64,000 nt of DNA from Neolewinella xylanilytica (lineage in GTDB: Bacteria; Bacteroidota; Bacteroidia; Chitinophagales; Saprospiraceae). Every line of letters begins with the position of its first letter. The first letter of the stretch is position 1. The notes under the pieces were generated by a model. That model was not told the DNA's origin. It saw only the letters and a program-made list of their open reading frames with translations, and made no database searches. Below, one piece after another: positions 52,344-61,813 of this stretch. The stretch spans positions 1,798,001-1,862,000 of the forward strand of contig NZ_PTJC01000006.1 in assembly GCF_002934605.1 (NCBI RefSeq), in the 5' to 3' direction. The position numbers were made by a program, and so were the translations under genes.

Positions 52344-53681
52344 TTACTCTTCCTCCAGCAGGCGGGTGTCGATGCGCCGTTTGGCCTTCGCGCCCAACTT
52401 ACGAAGTTTTTCCGCACGTCCGATGAGGGTGGCGCCGTACTTGCCGCCGGTACTCAGCTTGGTCAGCGCCGACTGATAAGACGACTGGGCCTGATCGAGC
52501 CGGTGGCCGATCTTTTGCAGCTCGTCGGTGAAGGCCACGAAACTGTCGTAGAGCAAGCCGCTCTGGCGGGCGATTTCCAGTACGTTCTTCTTCTGGTTTT
52601 CCTGCTTCCAGATGTAACTCACCGTTCGCAGGGTAGCCAACAGGGTAGAGGGGGTCACCAGCACGATGTTCTTCTGCAGCGCTTCGATGAAAAGTTGCTT
52701 GTCCGTTTGGAGCGCCAGGCCAAGCGCCGGCTCGATGGGGACGAACAGCAGCAGGTAGTCCGGTGAATTGATCTGGTACAGCCGCGTGTAGTTTTTACTC
52801 GCCAGGTCCGTCACGTGATTCCGGAGACTACGGAGATGACTTGCTGCTTCCACGTTCCGGGCCGCCAGGTCGTTTTCCGGGCAACTACAGAAGCGCTCGT
52901 AGGCATTGAGGGACACCTTGCTGTCCACGACCAGGTGTTTGTTGTCCGGCAGATTGATGATAAAGTCCGGTCGCTTCTGCCGCCCGTCTTCGTCGGTGTA
53001 GCTGGACTGCGCGAAAAAATGCACTCCCTGCTGTAGGCCGCTTGCTTCGAGGAGGGTCAATAACTGCCACTCCCCCCAGTCTCCCTGCACCTTAGTATTT
53101 CCGCGAAGTGCTCCGGCTAAGTTGTTCGCTTCCAGGCTGATTTGCTGATTGAGCTCCTGCAAATTTCGGATCTCCGTCCGCAGGCTCACGCGCTCCTTCG
53201 TTTCGTCGAGGTAGCGCTTCTGGATCTGGTCCTCGAAACCCTGGATGCGCTCTTTCAGGGGGGTGAGGAGTCCGTCCAGCTGCACGGCATTCTGTTTGGT
53301 GAACCGGTCCCCCTTTTCCTGCAGCAGCCTTTCGGCGGTACGTTCGAACTGGGCCACGGACACGGCTTGCAACCGTTCCATTTCTTCCTTTTCCTGACTG
53401 AGTCGCTGCTGCAGGTTTTCGTTGTTGGCCGTCAGGGTGGCGATGCGGGACCGCAGCTCGGCTTCGGTTTGAATGCGCTCCTGCAGATTTTCGTAGTGGA
53501 GGTCGGCATCGCTACGCAGCTGTTCGTAGAGCTCCCGGCCGACATAATCGGTTTTTACCACCTCCTTTTCCAAGTGGGTGCGGTTTTGTCGCGATTGTAA
53601 ATACAACCATGCCAGGAGGGTACCCATTATGATACCGATACCGGTCAACAGGAAGTAGAGTAGGGCGGTATTGGCTTCCAT
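52344..53681 (-). CDS. rmuC: DNA recombination protein RmuC
   Basis: 445 residues. An N-terminal membrane helix (about 7-26) is followed by a long coiled coil (~30-170) and the RmuC nuclease-like domain (~190-400; [54 protein letters not shown]). The PD-(D/E)xK-like core is the D...VVDSK segment. E. coli RmuC limits inversions at short inverted repeats, of interest in a genome carrying the REP arrays seen here. The start at 53681 sits just before the membrane helix, and a TACCTTGC box ends 4-5 nt before it. Confidence 0.92.
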   Translation of the reverse strand: MEANTALLYFLLTGIGIIMGTLLAWLYLQSRQNRTHLEKEVVKTDYVGRELYEQLRSDADLHYENLQERIQTEAELRSRIATLTANNENLQQRLSQEKEEMERLQAVSVAQFERTAERLLQEKGDRFTKQNAVQLDGLLTPLKERIQGFEDQIQKRYLDETKERVSLRTEIRNLQELNQQISLEANNLAGALRGNTKVQGDWGEWQLLTLLEASGLQQGVHFFAQSSYTDEDGRQKRPDFIINLPDNKHLVVDSKVSLNAYERFCSCPENDLAARNVEAASHLRSLRNHVTDLASKNYTRLYQINSPDYLLLFVPIEPALGLALQTDKQLFIEALQKNIVLVTPSTLLATLRTVSYIWKQENQKKNVLEIARQSGLLYDSFVAFTDELQKIGHRLDQAQSSYQSALTKLSTGGKYGATLIGRAEKLRKLGAKAKRRIDTRLLEEE

Positions 53682-53747
53682 GCCGGCAAGGTAGCATGGA
53701 GCCATCACATTTCGACGGGGTTCTGCCCCGCCCACCTTCGCACCCGA

Positions 53748-55667
53748 ATGAATTGGAAGTTTTTCGCATTAGTAAGCTGTCTGCTGTTCTTCTCCGCCAG
53801 GGAGCCGGCATCCCAGGGCTGGGGGGATTGGGTGGTGGATTGGTTCACCCACCTGATCTGGGGAGAAGACGAGGAACCAAACCGGGAAGCAGAACATGTT
53901 TCTCCCAATTTGCTGGCATCCCTGTCCGATGTCCCCGCTTCAGATACCCTAACCACGCTCCACGGCTGGCCCGTGCTCAGCCTGGACGTGGTAGGTGACC
54001 TCGAACGCGGCAACCGACTGGAAAAATCCCTGACCCTCGTCCGCAATGAAGCAGGCCCGCTACCACTCGACCCGGCAACGCCCGTCCGGCTCGTTTACCG
54101 CGAGGGGGAACGCCCCGTCCAACTGGTCGAGATGGTCCGGCGGTTCGCCGATGTCCAGGAGGTCGCCTTCACCTCGGATCTGGTGACGGCGTTGCCGCAC
54201 GCCGAGCCGATGCCAACCCTTGTCGTCGTTTCCGATGCCCCCGGCGTCGGCACTGGTTCGGAATGGTATATCCCCTTGCGGAGCATCGATAGCCTGACCC
54301 TAATTCATTTCGGAGACCCCACCCTGATCGATCCGCCTTCCTCCTGGAATTGGATCAACGCTCCCCTCCGTTCCCGGGAGAGCGAGACCCGCATCGCCCA
54401 GGCGATCTTCGGGGCCGCCGGACTGACGGGTACGCTGGCGGATGGTCGCGGCATCCGCCTGCGGGCTATCCGGGGCGGATTTCGGACTCCGGAGGCGTTG
54501 GGTATCGACCGCTTTCGCTTCGAGCGCATCGACAATGCAATCAACCGGGCCATCCGGTATGGGGCAACCCCCGGTGCCCAGCTGGCGGTGCTAAAAAACG
54601 GCCAGGTCGTATACGAGCGCTCCTACGGCTTTCACCGCTACGCCAAGGAGGAGGTGGTACGGGTTTCCGATCTCTACGACCTGGCTTCGATCACCAAAGC
54701 CGCAGCCACTTCCCTCGCCGTGATGAAGCTATACGACGAGGGGCGGATCGATTTGGATGCACGAGTCTCCACCTATTTACCGGAATACCGAAACAAGGTA
54801 GTCGGAAACTACCGTATCGATCAGTTGCTGACCCATCATACGGGACTGCAACCCGGGCTGCCGATTTATCCGTACTTCAACGATGACTTCATTAAGGACG
54901 AGTTCGACCCGCTGCACCGGCTTCCCCTAAGTGCCACGCGGTGGCTGGACGACCGTACCCCCGAGTTGCTGCGTCACACACTAGACCAAGTAGCCTATAC
55001 TCGCCGCCCGGAGCACCGGTATAGCGACGTCAACTACGTCCTGCTACAGCTAATCGTTGAGCAGATCAGCGGCCAGCCACTCGACGTCTACGTGACCAAA
55101 CACTTTTACGACCCGATGGGATTGCACCGGCTGGCTTTCCGGCCGCTGGAAAGGTTTCCGATCAAACAGCTGATCCCGACCATCGTAGACCGCTGGATGA
55201 ACCGCGGCGAACTGCACGGCTACGTCCATGACGAAGGAGCCGCTATGATGGGGGGGGTGGCCGGACATGCGGGTCTTTTCGGGAACGCCCTCGATCTGGG
55301 GCGGCTGTTCCAACTACTCAACGATCGGGGGAACTACGCCGGTAAGCAGCTGATCTCCGAGAAGACCGTAGCGTTGTTTACCGCCCGGGGACCTTACAAT
55401 TACCGCGCCCTTGGCTTCGACCGGCTGGCCGGTGGCTACGGTAGCGTAGTGGCCGCGGGGGCATCGGAAAACACCGTCGGGCATACCGGTTTCACCGGCA
55501 CTTGCGTCTGGGCCGATCCCGACAACGATATGGTCTTCGTTTTCCTGACCAACCGTATCCACCCCGACCCGGCGAATGAGAAATTGCTCAAGTACCACAC
55601 TCGAAGCGCCATCCACCGCGACGTGTATCACGCGTTGCGTTCCTATCGATCCGAAGATCCCGCCTGA
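53748..55667 (+). CDS. Serine hydrolase (beta-lactamase fold) with GH3 C-terminal-like domain but no GH3 barrel
   Basis: A 639-residue exported protein. The C-terminal beta-lactamase-like domain has S314-I-T-K317, Y425-S-D427 and H579-T-G581. The ~200 residues before it (LEKSLTLVRNEAGPLPL at ~91-107, then a Rossmann-like core and ETRIAQAIFGAAGLTGTL at ~206-223) read like a glycoside hydrolase family 3 C-terminal domain. In many Bacteroidota this pair follows a GH3 TIM barrel in a ~970-residue protein; here the barrel is missing and a signal peptide plus ~60 residues take its place. Peptidoglycan recycling or remodelling is the likely setting. A degenerate -7-like box (CACCTTCG) ends 6-7 nt before the ATG. 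It abuts pcm without a gap. Confidence 0.87.
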   Translation: MNWKFFALVSCLLFFSAREPASQGWGDWVVDWFTHLIWGEDEEPNREAEHVSPNLLASLSDVPASDTLTTLHGWPVLSLDVVGDLERGNRLEKSLTLVRNEAGPLPLDPATPVRLVYREGERPVQLVEMVRRFADVQEVAFTSDLVTALPHAEPMPTLVVVSDAPGVGTGSEWYIPLRSIDSLTLIHFGDPTLIDPPSSWNWINAPLRSRESETRIAQAIFGAAGLTGTLADGRGIRLRAIRGGFRTPEALGIDRFRFERIDNAINRAIRYGATPGAQLAVLKNGQVVYERSYGFHRYAKEEVVRVSDLYDLASITKAAATSLAVMKLYDEGRIDLDARVSTYLPEYRNKVVGNYRIDQLLTHHTGLQPGLPIYPYFNDDFIKDEFDPLHRLPLSATRWLDDRTPELLRHTLDQVAYTRRPEHRYSDVNYVLLQLIVEQISGQPLDVYVTKHFYDPMGLHRLAFRPLERFPIKQLIPTIVDRWMNRGELHGYVHDEGAAMMGGVAGHAGLFGNALDLGRLFQLLNDRGNYAGKQLISEKTVALFTARGPYNYRALGFDRLAGGYGSVVAAGASENTVGHTGFTGTCVWADPDNDMVFVFLTNRIHPDPANEKLLKYHTRSAIHRDVYHALRSYRSEDPA

Positions 55668-56318
55668 TTACGCCAGACCTTCCCGGAAGGGTACGAACCT
55701 ACAGAGACCGAGTTCTTCCTCGGTGTAGGTATCCGCTGCGGTTCTGGTAATGCGGAGCAGTTGCTGCGTATCGCCTTCCGGGCCTACCGGTATAACCATC
55801 ACGCCTCCTATAGTCAGCTGTTCTCGAAGGGGCTGCGGTACCTGTTCGGCGCCCGCGGTAACCAAGATCCGATCGAAGGGGGCCATTTCCGGTACCCCCC
55901 GGTTGCCATCCCGGAGGAAAAAGCGGATGCCTCGATCCAATCGAAGCTTTTTAAGGGTCAGCTTAGCTTTTTTGTAGAGCGGTTTATGACGTTCCACGGT
56001 GAATACCCGCCCCCCTAACAGGGAAAGAACGGCGGCCTGATAGCCAGATCCCGTCCCAATTTCCAGCACCTTCTGCCTGGGTAGTAACTGCAACGCGGTA
56101 CTTTGCCACGCCACCGTGGTGGGCTGACTGATGGTCTGCTCGCAGTCGATGGGAAAAGGTTCGTCGCGGTATGCCCACTCGGAAAAGCTGCTGTCGAGGA
56201 AGGAATGGCGTGGGATATTGGCCATCACATCCAGCACGCGATTGCTGAACTCTCCGCCTCTTCGGAGGTCGTCGATAAGGCGCTTGCGCTGTCCGCGATG
56301 GCGAAAACCGTCCTCCAT
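55668..56318 (-). CDS. pcm: Protein-L-isoaspartate O-methyltransferase
   Basis: A 216-residue methyltransferase that repairs isoaspartyl residues with SAM. SAM motif I is VLEIGTGSGYQAAVL (about 83-97), motif II-like VFTVERHKPLY (~105-115) and motif III FDRILVTAGAEQVP (~147-160). PIDCEQTISQPTTVA (~55-69) is the substrate-loop signature (usually GQTISQP; here EQTISQP). The start at 56318 gives the usual length. It lies 1 bp after the MazG-like gene and converges directly with the serine hydrolase gene. Confidence 0.93.
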   Translation of the reverse strand: MEDGFRHRGQRKRLIDDLRRGGEFSNRVLDVMANIPRHSFLDSSFSEWAYRDEPFPIDCEQTISQPTTVAWQSTALQLLPRQKVLEIGTGSGYQAAVLSLLGGRVFTVERHKPLYKKAKLTLKKLRLDRGIRFFLRDGNRGVPEMAPFDRILVTAGAEQVPQPLREQLTIGGVMVIPVGPEGDTQQLLRITRTAADTYTEEELGLCRFVPFREGLA

Positions 56319-56319
56319 G

Positions 56320-56784
56320 TTACTTAAGTTGCCCGGCAAGATCGGCCGGCGAGTAGTTCACGTTTTTGAGCACTTTGTTATCCGCCACCCGGTAAACGAG
56401 GAAATGATCGCCAGCGGGTTCCACGCGGCCTTCTTGTTGTAGGGTTCGGTAATGTTCCACGGTGGCTTCCGCTTCCTTCAGGCTGCGGCAGGTTTTACTC
56501 ATGTTAGACCGGTGTACCTCATCGAATATTGCCTTAAACTTATCGCCCAGGCCGAATTCCAGTACCGCGCCACTGAGTACGTACTGCAAATCGGCTAGTG
56601 CATCCGCCACTTCCACCAAATCTTCATCCTCGATTGCTTGCTGTAACTCCTCCAATTCTTCCCGCAGTAAATTAATGCGGAGAGCGGACCGTTCGGGCGC
56701 CGGAATCGCAGGAGCTTCAATAATCGGAACCCGAAATGTCCGGTGAAATTCAGCTACCGATTCCAATGCCTGGGGGCTTTTCAT
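56320..56784 (-). CDS. MazG-like nucleotide pyrophosphohydrolase
   Basis: 154 residues with the all-alpha NTP-pyrophosphohydrolase fold: LREELEELQQAIEDEDLVEVADALADL (about 45-71, in two halves) gives the ExxE...ExxD metal-binding pattern, and a second helix pair carries KFKAIFDEVHRSNMSK (~85-100). It resembles the PRA-PH/MazG-like subfamily that removes pyrophosphate from NTPs or dNTPs. The start MKSPQALESV at 56784 is preferred over 56820, which lies inside a consensus -7 region (TATATTTG, 56805-56812). It is transcribed with pcm. Confidence 0.85.
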   Translation of the reverse strand: MKSPQALESVAEFHRTFRVPIIEAPAIPAPERSALRINLLREELEELQQAIEDEDLVEVADALADLQYVLSGAVLEFGLGDKFKAIFDEVHRSNMSKTCRSLKEAEATVEHYRTLQQEGRVEPAGDHFLVYRVADNKVLKNVNYSPADLAGQLK

Positions 56785-56804
56785 ACATCTTGTTTGATAC
56801 CGGG

Positions 56805-56812
56805 CAAATATA
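56805..56812 (-). promoter_or_regulatory. Putative -7 box of the MazG-like/pcm operon
   Basis: TATATTTG on the reverse strand is a perfect TAnnTTTG located 20 nt before the ATG at 56784. No clear -33 TTG lies 18-20 bp upstream; TTTC is the nearest. Confidence 0.5.
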
Positions 56813-57131
56813 ACCAACAACTACCACAGTTGAAAGGCCGGAATCAGCTACAAAAAGTTCGTGGAACATTACGAAAGATGACCGCTCAACGACTTGCCGA
56901 AAGCTTTTTTTAAGCTTAAGATTAATCGTAAGTGGGGGCACGCGTGATGATGATAGATAACAATCGATTGAAAAATGCCTCAATATTAAATTAAAATTAC
57001 TCTAATTAATGTAATTGCAAATATTTATTCCATCACCATTCATAGGTAGCCATCAGAAATCTTGCTGGTGACTGGAAATCTTACCGGAATTAATGCTGTG
57101 GAACATTGTCGGCGCGAAGCATTCCGGGTAT

Positions 57132-57147
57132 ATTGTGTACCCACAAT
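57132..57147. promoter_or_regulatory. Inverted repeat upstream of gltB
   Basis: ATTGTG (57132-57137) and CACAAT (57142-57147) are perfect 6-bp arms around TACC, 25 nt before the gltB ATG. The position would suit an operator for a dimeric regulator of nitrogen assimilation; no regulator is encoded nearby. Confidence 0.35.
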
Positions 57148-57172
57148 CACGTACAACCATCTAATCCGACCT

Positions 57173-60100
57173 ATGCAATACCAAGCCGACACCCCCCGCG
57201 AGAACGGACTGTACGTTCCTCATCTGGAGTCCGATGCCTGTGGCACGGGGTTTATTGCCAACCTCAACGGGGAGGCAAAGCATAGCATCGTAAAGGATGC
57301 CTTATATATGCTGGCCAACATGGAGCACCGCGGAGCCTGTGGCTGTGAGCCCAATTCCGGCGACGGGGCCGGAATCCTGACCCAGATTCCCCACGAGTTT
57401 TTCAAGCGTAAGCTTTCCGAAATGGGTAAGGAATTGCCGGACTTCGGGAAGTACGGAGTAGGCCAACTATTTCTACCGGCGGAAAAAGAGTTGAGCCAGC
57501 GCTGCCGTTTTCTCTTCGAGGATTACTGCGATGAACTTGGTTTTGACGTGATCACCTACCGCAAAAACCCCCACGACGCCGATGAGGTCGGCCCCACGTC
57601 GGTTGGCGCCCAGCCGCGGATGGAGCAAATCTTCGTTCAGCCCCGGGGGGAGATGGAGCCTGGCGACCTGGAACGCAAGTTATACGTGTTGCGCAAATTT
57701 GCTACCCACCGCATTCACACCACCTACCCCGAAACCCGCGATCAGTTTTATCTCTGCTCTTTCAGCTACAAGACCATCGTATATAAAGGACAACTGACCA
57801 CTTGGCAGTTGCCCGGTTTCTACCACGATCTCCAGGATTTGGGCTATAAGTCCGCCATTGCACTTGTGCATAGCCGTTTCTCTACGAATACGGTTCCCAA
57901 GTGGAAGCTGGCCCAGCCCTTCCGCATGATCGCCCATAACGGCGAGATCAACACGGTGCAGGGGAACGTCAACTGGTGGAAATCGAAGGAGAGTCTCATC
58001 CGTAAAACGTCCAAGTTCACGGAGGAGGAGCTGGACATGATCTACCCGGTTTGCGGGTCGATGCTGTCGGACTCGGCCAACTTCGACAACGTCCTCGAAT
58101 TCCTTACCATGAACGGCATCAGTATCCCCCACGCCCTCATGATGATGATTCCCGAAGCGTGGCAGCACGACGAGGAAATGCCCGATTACAAAAAGGCCTT
58201 CTATGAATATAGCAAGGCGCTAATGGAGCCGTGGGACGGCCCTGCGTCTATCTGCTTCACCGACGGTATCCTGGTCGGCGCCACCTTGGACCGCAACGGC
58301 CTGCGACCCAGTCGCTACTGCCTGCTCGATGACAACACCCTGATCGTAGCCTCAGAGGCCGGCGCGCTGAAAGTAGACCAAAAGAAAGTCATTAAGAAGG
58401 GCCGTCTTCAGCCCGGCCGTATCCTGGTAGCGGACCTGGACGAGCACCGCGTGATCGGCGACGAGGAGTTGAAGGAAATCATTTGTCAGCGTTTGCCCTA
58501 CCGCGATTGGCTCAATGAGTTCAAGCAGGACATCAACAATCTCCCCCTGAACCGCAAGGCCGAAGTCAGCATGGACCAGAAGACGCTGTTCCGGCGGTTG
58601 CAGCTTTTCGGGTACACGAAAGAGGATCTCAGTGTGATGCTGGAGCCGATGGTCAAACAGGGTACGGATCCCATCGGCTCTATGGGGAGCGATACCCCGT
58701 TGGCCGTGTTATCCTTACACAGCCAGCACATCGCGAATTACTTCAAGCAACTGTTCGCTCAGGTCACCAATCCACCTATCGACCCTATCCGGGAACGCAG
58801 CGTGATGTCACTGTATGCGATGCTCGGCAGTTCGAGCAATATCCTGCGTGCGGAGTCGGACAACGCCACGTATATACACCTGGACACCCCGATTCTCACC
58901 AACGATGAAGTAGCCAAACTGCGGGAATTGCATCACCGGAGCTTCCGGGCCGGGGTGATCAGTACCGTTTTTCCCGCTGACGGACAAGCCGGCCGCCTTC
59001 AGGCCGCAATCGAGCACATCCGCGCACAGGCCCAATCGATGGTGCAAAGCGGTTACAACATCCTGATCCTGAGCGACCGCGAAGCGGACAGTCACAGTGC
59101 ACCCGTTCCCAGTTTGCTTGCCCTCGGTGCAGTCCACCACCACCTGGTAGAGTTGGGCCTCCGGGCCAAGACGAGTTTGGTCGTTGAGAGTGGTGACATC
59201 CGGGAAACCCATCATGTGGCTACCCTTATCGGTTACGGGGCCAGTGCCGTCAACCCGTACATGGCCTATGCTGCCCTCGCCGACTTGCACGCCCGTAATG
59301 TCTTCGAGGCGGAAGGCTACGAAGTGAAGGACGTAATCAAGATTTACCGCAAGGCGATCGGTAAGGGCGTACTGAAGATCATGTCGAAGATTGGCATCTC
59401 AACCCTCCAGTCGTATCAGGGGGCGCAAATCTTTGAGATTCTTGGACTTAACCGGAAAGTCGTGGATGAATGCTTCCGGGGGTCGATTAGCCGGATCGAA
59501 GGTATCGGGTACGACGGGTTGGCCAGCGAGGTCATGGTTCGCCACCGCCTGGCTTTCCCGAAGGAATACGTTCCGAATCCAAAATTGGAAGTCGGGGGCG
59601 TGTACCAATGGAAGCGCCGCGGGGAAGCCCACACCTTCAACCCGAAGAGCATTCACTACCTACAGATCGCCGCCCGGAAGAACGACCAGGATGCGTACTA
59701 CCGTTACCGCGACGCCATCAACGAGCAGGCGGAAAAGGCGCTTACCCTGCGGGGACTGCTTACCTTCCGGAAGGGCGATCCTATTCCCGTCGAGGAGGTT
59801 GAACCGGCTGAAGAAATCATGAAGCGATTCGCGACCGGGGCGATGTCGTTCGGATCGATCAGTTGGGAGGCCCATACCACGCTGGCGATCGCGATGAACA
59901 AGATCGGCGCCCGCTCTAACTCCGGAGAAGGGGGAGAGGATGAAATCCGCTTCGAACTAGACGAAAAGGGCCGGAACATGCGGTCGGCCATCAAGCAGGT
60001 GGCTTCCGGGCGCTTTGGCGTAACCAGCCATTACCTCACGAACGCCGACGAGCTCCAGATTAAGATGGCTCAGGGAGCAAAACCCGGCGAAGGAGGTCAG

Positions 60101-61726
60101 CTGCCTGGTCATAAGGTCGACGATTGGATTGGCCGGGTACGGAAATCGACCCCCGGAGTGGGCCTCATCTCTCCGCCGCCCCACCACGATATCTACAGTA
60201 TCGAGGATTTGGCTCAGTTGATTTTCGATCTGAAAAATGCCAACCGCCGCGCCCGCATTAACGTCAAACTCGTATCCAAGGCCGGCGTCGGGATCATTGC
60301 TTCCGGGGTCGCCAAGGCGCACGCCGACGCTATTCTCATTTCCGGTCACGACGGCGGTACCGGCGCCAGTCCGCTCAGTTCGATCCGGCACGCCGGATTA
60401 CCCTGGGAGCTCGGCTTGGCGGAAAGTCACCAAACCCTCGTCCGCAACAAATTGCGCGACCGGGTAACGCTGCAAACCGACGGCCAGATCCGTACCGGCC
60501 GCGACCTGGTAATTGCCACGCTGCTCGGTGCGGAGGAGTACGGCGTAGCCACCGCAGCGCTGGTCGTGGAGGGCTGCATCATGATGCGCAAATGCCACGT
60601 TAATACCTGTCCGGTGGGTATCGCAACCCAGAATCCGGAGTTGCGGAAGCGCTTCACCGGCGATCCGGAACACGTAATCAACTTCTTCCGCTTCCTCGCC
60701 GAGGACATGCGCACCATCATGGCCGAACTCGGCTTCCGCACCGTCAATGAAATGGTGGGCCGGGTGGAGCACCTGAAAATGAACAGCGAGATCGAGCACT
60801 GGAAGTACCGCAGCCTCGATCTTAGCCCGATCCTGTACAAAGAGGTAGCCGACGAGACCGTAGGCCTTTACAAACGGGTGGAGCAGGATCACGGCATCGA
60901 CGACGTTCTGGATCGCCGACTGATTACCGCCGCCAAGAATGCCCTGGAAGAAATGGAACCGGTGACGGGTAGCTTCGACATCAAGAATACCGACCGCAGC
61001 GTCGGCGCCATGCTATCCAATGAGGTGAGCCGCAGGTTCCACGCCGAGGGACTTCCCGACGGGGCGATCAAGTTCCGGTTCCGGGGTTCGGCCGGTCAAA
61101 GTTTTGGCGCCTTTACGGCTAAGGGCATCGAGTTCCTTCTCGAAGGGGAGGCCAACGACTACTTCGGCAAGGGACTTTCGGGAGCCCGCCTCATCGTCGT
61201 GCCGGATCGCATTTCTACTTTCGATCCCCACGAAAACATCATCATTGGCAACGTGGCCTTTTACGGGGCTACCTCGGGCGAGGCTTACATCAAGGGCATG
61301 GCCGGCGAACGGTTCGCGGTACGCAACTCCGGGATGAAGGCCGTCGTCGAGGGGCTTGGTGACCACGGTTGCGAGTACATGACGGGCGGCGTGGTCGTCG
61401 TTCTGGGTCAGACCGGTAAAAACTTCGGGGCGGGTATGTCGGGCGGAATGGCCTACGTATACGACCCGGAGAAGAAGTTCCACAAAAGCCTCAATACGGA
61501 TATGGCCGACCGGGAGGAGTTAAACGATTTCGATCGCGATCTGCTCAAGCAAATGGTGCGTAATCACTTCGCCTACACCAGCTCCAAGCGGGCCCTGGAT
61601 ATGCTGAATAATTGGGAAGCGGAGGAAGCGCAGTTCGTCAAGGTGATGCCGCGCGATTACAAGGCGGTACTGGAGAAAAAAGGTGAAAAGCCCGACGTGA
61701 CGGTGAAAGTCGCCGCGGTCAGCTGA
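57173..61726 (+). CDS. gltB: Glutamate synthase (NADPH) large subunit
   Basis: 1,517 residues; makes two glutamates from glutamine and 2-oxoglutarate. A 22-residue propeptide precedes the amidotransferase nucleophile Cys23 (SDACGTGF). The class II glutaminase domain (~23-430), a central domain, the FMN/2-oxoglutarate barrel (~830-1,210; GAKPGEGGQLPGHKV) and the C-terminal beta-helix (~1,260-1,500) are all present. The [3Fe-4S] ligands are Cys1135, Cys1141 and Cys1146 (CIMMRKCHVNTC). A palindrome lies 25 nt before the start. gltD follows after 87 bp. Confidence 0.98.
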   Translation: MQYQADTPRENGLYVPHLESDACGTGFIANLNGEAKHSIVKDALYMLANMEHRGACGCEPNSGDGAGILTQIPHEFFKRKLSEMGKELPDFGKYGVGQLFLPAEKELSQRCRFLFEDYCDELGFDVITYRKNPHDADEVGPTSVGAQPRMEQIFVQPRGEMEPGDLERKLYVLRKFATHRIHTTYPETRDQFYLCSFSYKTIVYKGQLTTWQLPGFYHDLQDLGYKSAIALVHSRFSTNTVPKWKLAQPFRMIAHNGEINTVQGNVNWWKSKESLIRKTSKFTEEELDMIYPVCGSMLSDSANFDNVLEFLTMNGISIPHALMMMIPEAWQHDEEMPDYKKAFYEYSKALMEPWDGPASICFTDGILVGATLDRNGLRPSRYCLLDDNTLIVASEAGALKVDQKKVIKKGRLQPGRILVADLDEHRVIGDEELKEIICQRLPYRDWLNEFKQDINNLPLNRKAEVSMDQKTLFRRLQLFGYTKEDLSVMLEPMVKQGTDPIGSMGSDTPLAVLSLHSQHIANYFKQLFAQVTNPPIDPIRERSVMSLYAMLGSSSNILRAESDNATYIHLDTPILTNDEVAKLRELHHRSFRAGVISTVFPADGQAGRLQAAIEHIRAQAQSMVQSGYNILILSDREADSHSAPVPSLLALGAVHHHLVELGLRAKTSLVVESGDIRETHHVATLIGYGASAVNPYMAYAALADLHARNVFEAEGYEVKDVIKIYRKAIGKGVLKIMSKIGISTLQSYQGAQIFEILGLNRKVVDECFRGSISRIEGIGYDGLASEVMVRHRLAFPKEYVPNPKLEVGGVYQWKRRGEAHTFNPKSIHYLQIAARKNDQDAYYRYRDAINEQAEKALTLRGLLTFRKGDPIPVEEVEPAEEIMKRFATGAMSFGSISWEAHTTLAIAMNKIGARSNSGEGGEDEIRFELDEKGRNMRSAIKQVASGRFGVTSHYLTNADELQIKMAQGAKPGEGGQLPGHKVDDWIGRVRKSTPGVGLISPPPHHDIYSIEDLAQLIFDLKNANRRARINVKLVSKAGVGIIASGVAKAHADAILISGHDGGTGASPLSSIRHAGLPWELGLAESHQTLVRNKLRDRVTLQTDGQIRTGRDLVIATLLGAEEYGVATAALVVEGCIMMRKCHVNTCPVGIATQNPELRKRFTGDPEHVINFFRFLAEDMRTIMAELGFRTVNEMVGRVEHLKMNSEIEHWKYRSLDLSPILYKEVADETVGLYKRVEQDHGIDDVLDRRLITAAKNALEEMEPVTGSFDIKNTDRSVGAMLSNEVSRRFHAEGLPDGAIKFRFRGSAGQSFGAFTAKGIEFLLEGEANDYFGKGLSGARLIVVPDRISTFDPHENIIIGNVAFYGATSGEAYIKGMAGERFAVRNSGMKAVVEGLGDHGCEYMTGGVVVVLGQTGKNFGAGMSGGMAYVYDPEKKFHKSLNTDMADREELNDFDRDLLKQMVRNHFAYTSSKRALDMLNNWEAEEAQFVKVMPRDYKAVLEKKGEKPDVTVKVAAVS

Positions 61727-61813
61727 TCTATCCATCTCCCGCCCTTGGGGCTATTCTCCACTTATTCATTACTACAAGCCACGCCCGCCAAGCTGGGCAA
61801 CAAATTAACAACC

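Larger units (their letters stand above)
56785..57172. other. AT-rich divergent region between the MazG-like gene and gltB
   Basis: 388 bp, AT-rich around 56980-57045. It holds the -7 box of the MazG-like gene, an AAGCTT-TTTTT-AAGCTT inverted repeat (56901-56917) and, 25 nt before gltB, a perfect ATTGTG-TACC-CACAAT palindrome (57132-57147). The gltB frame is open from 57062 but the added residues have no family match. No gene is supported. Confidence 0.6.
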
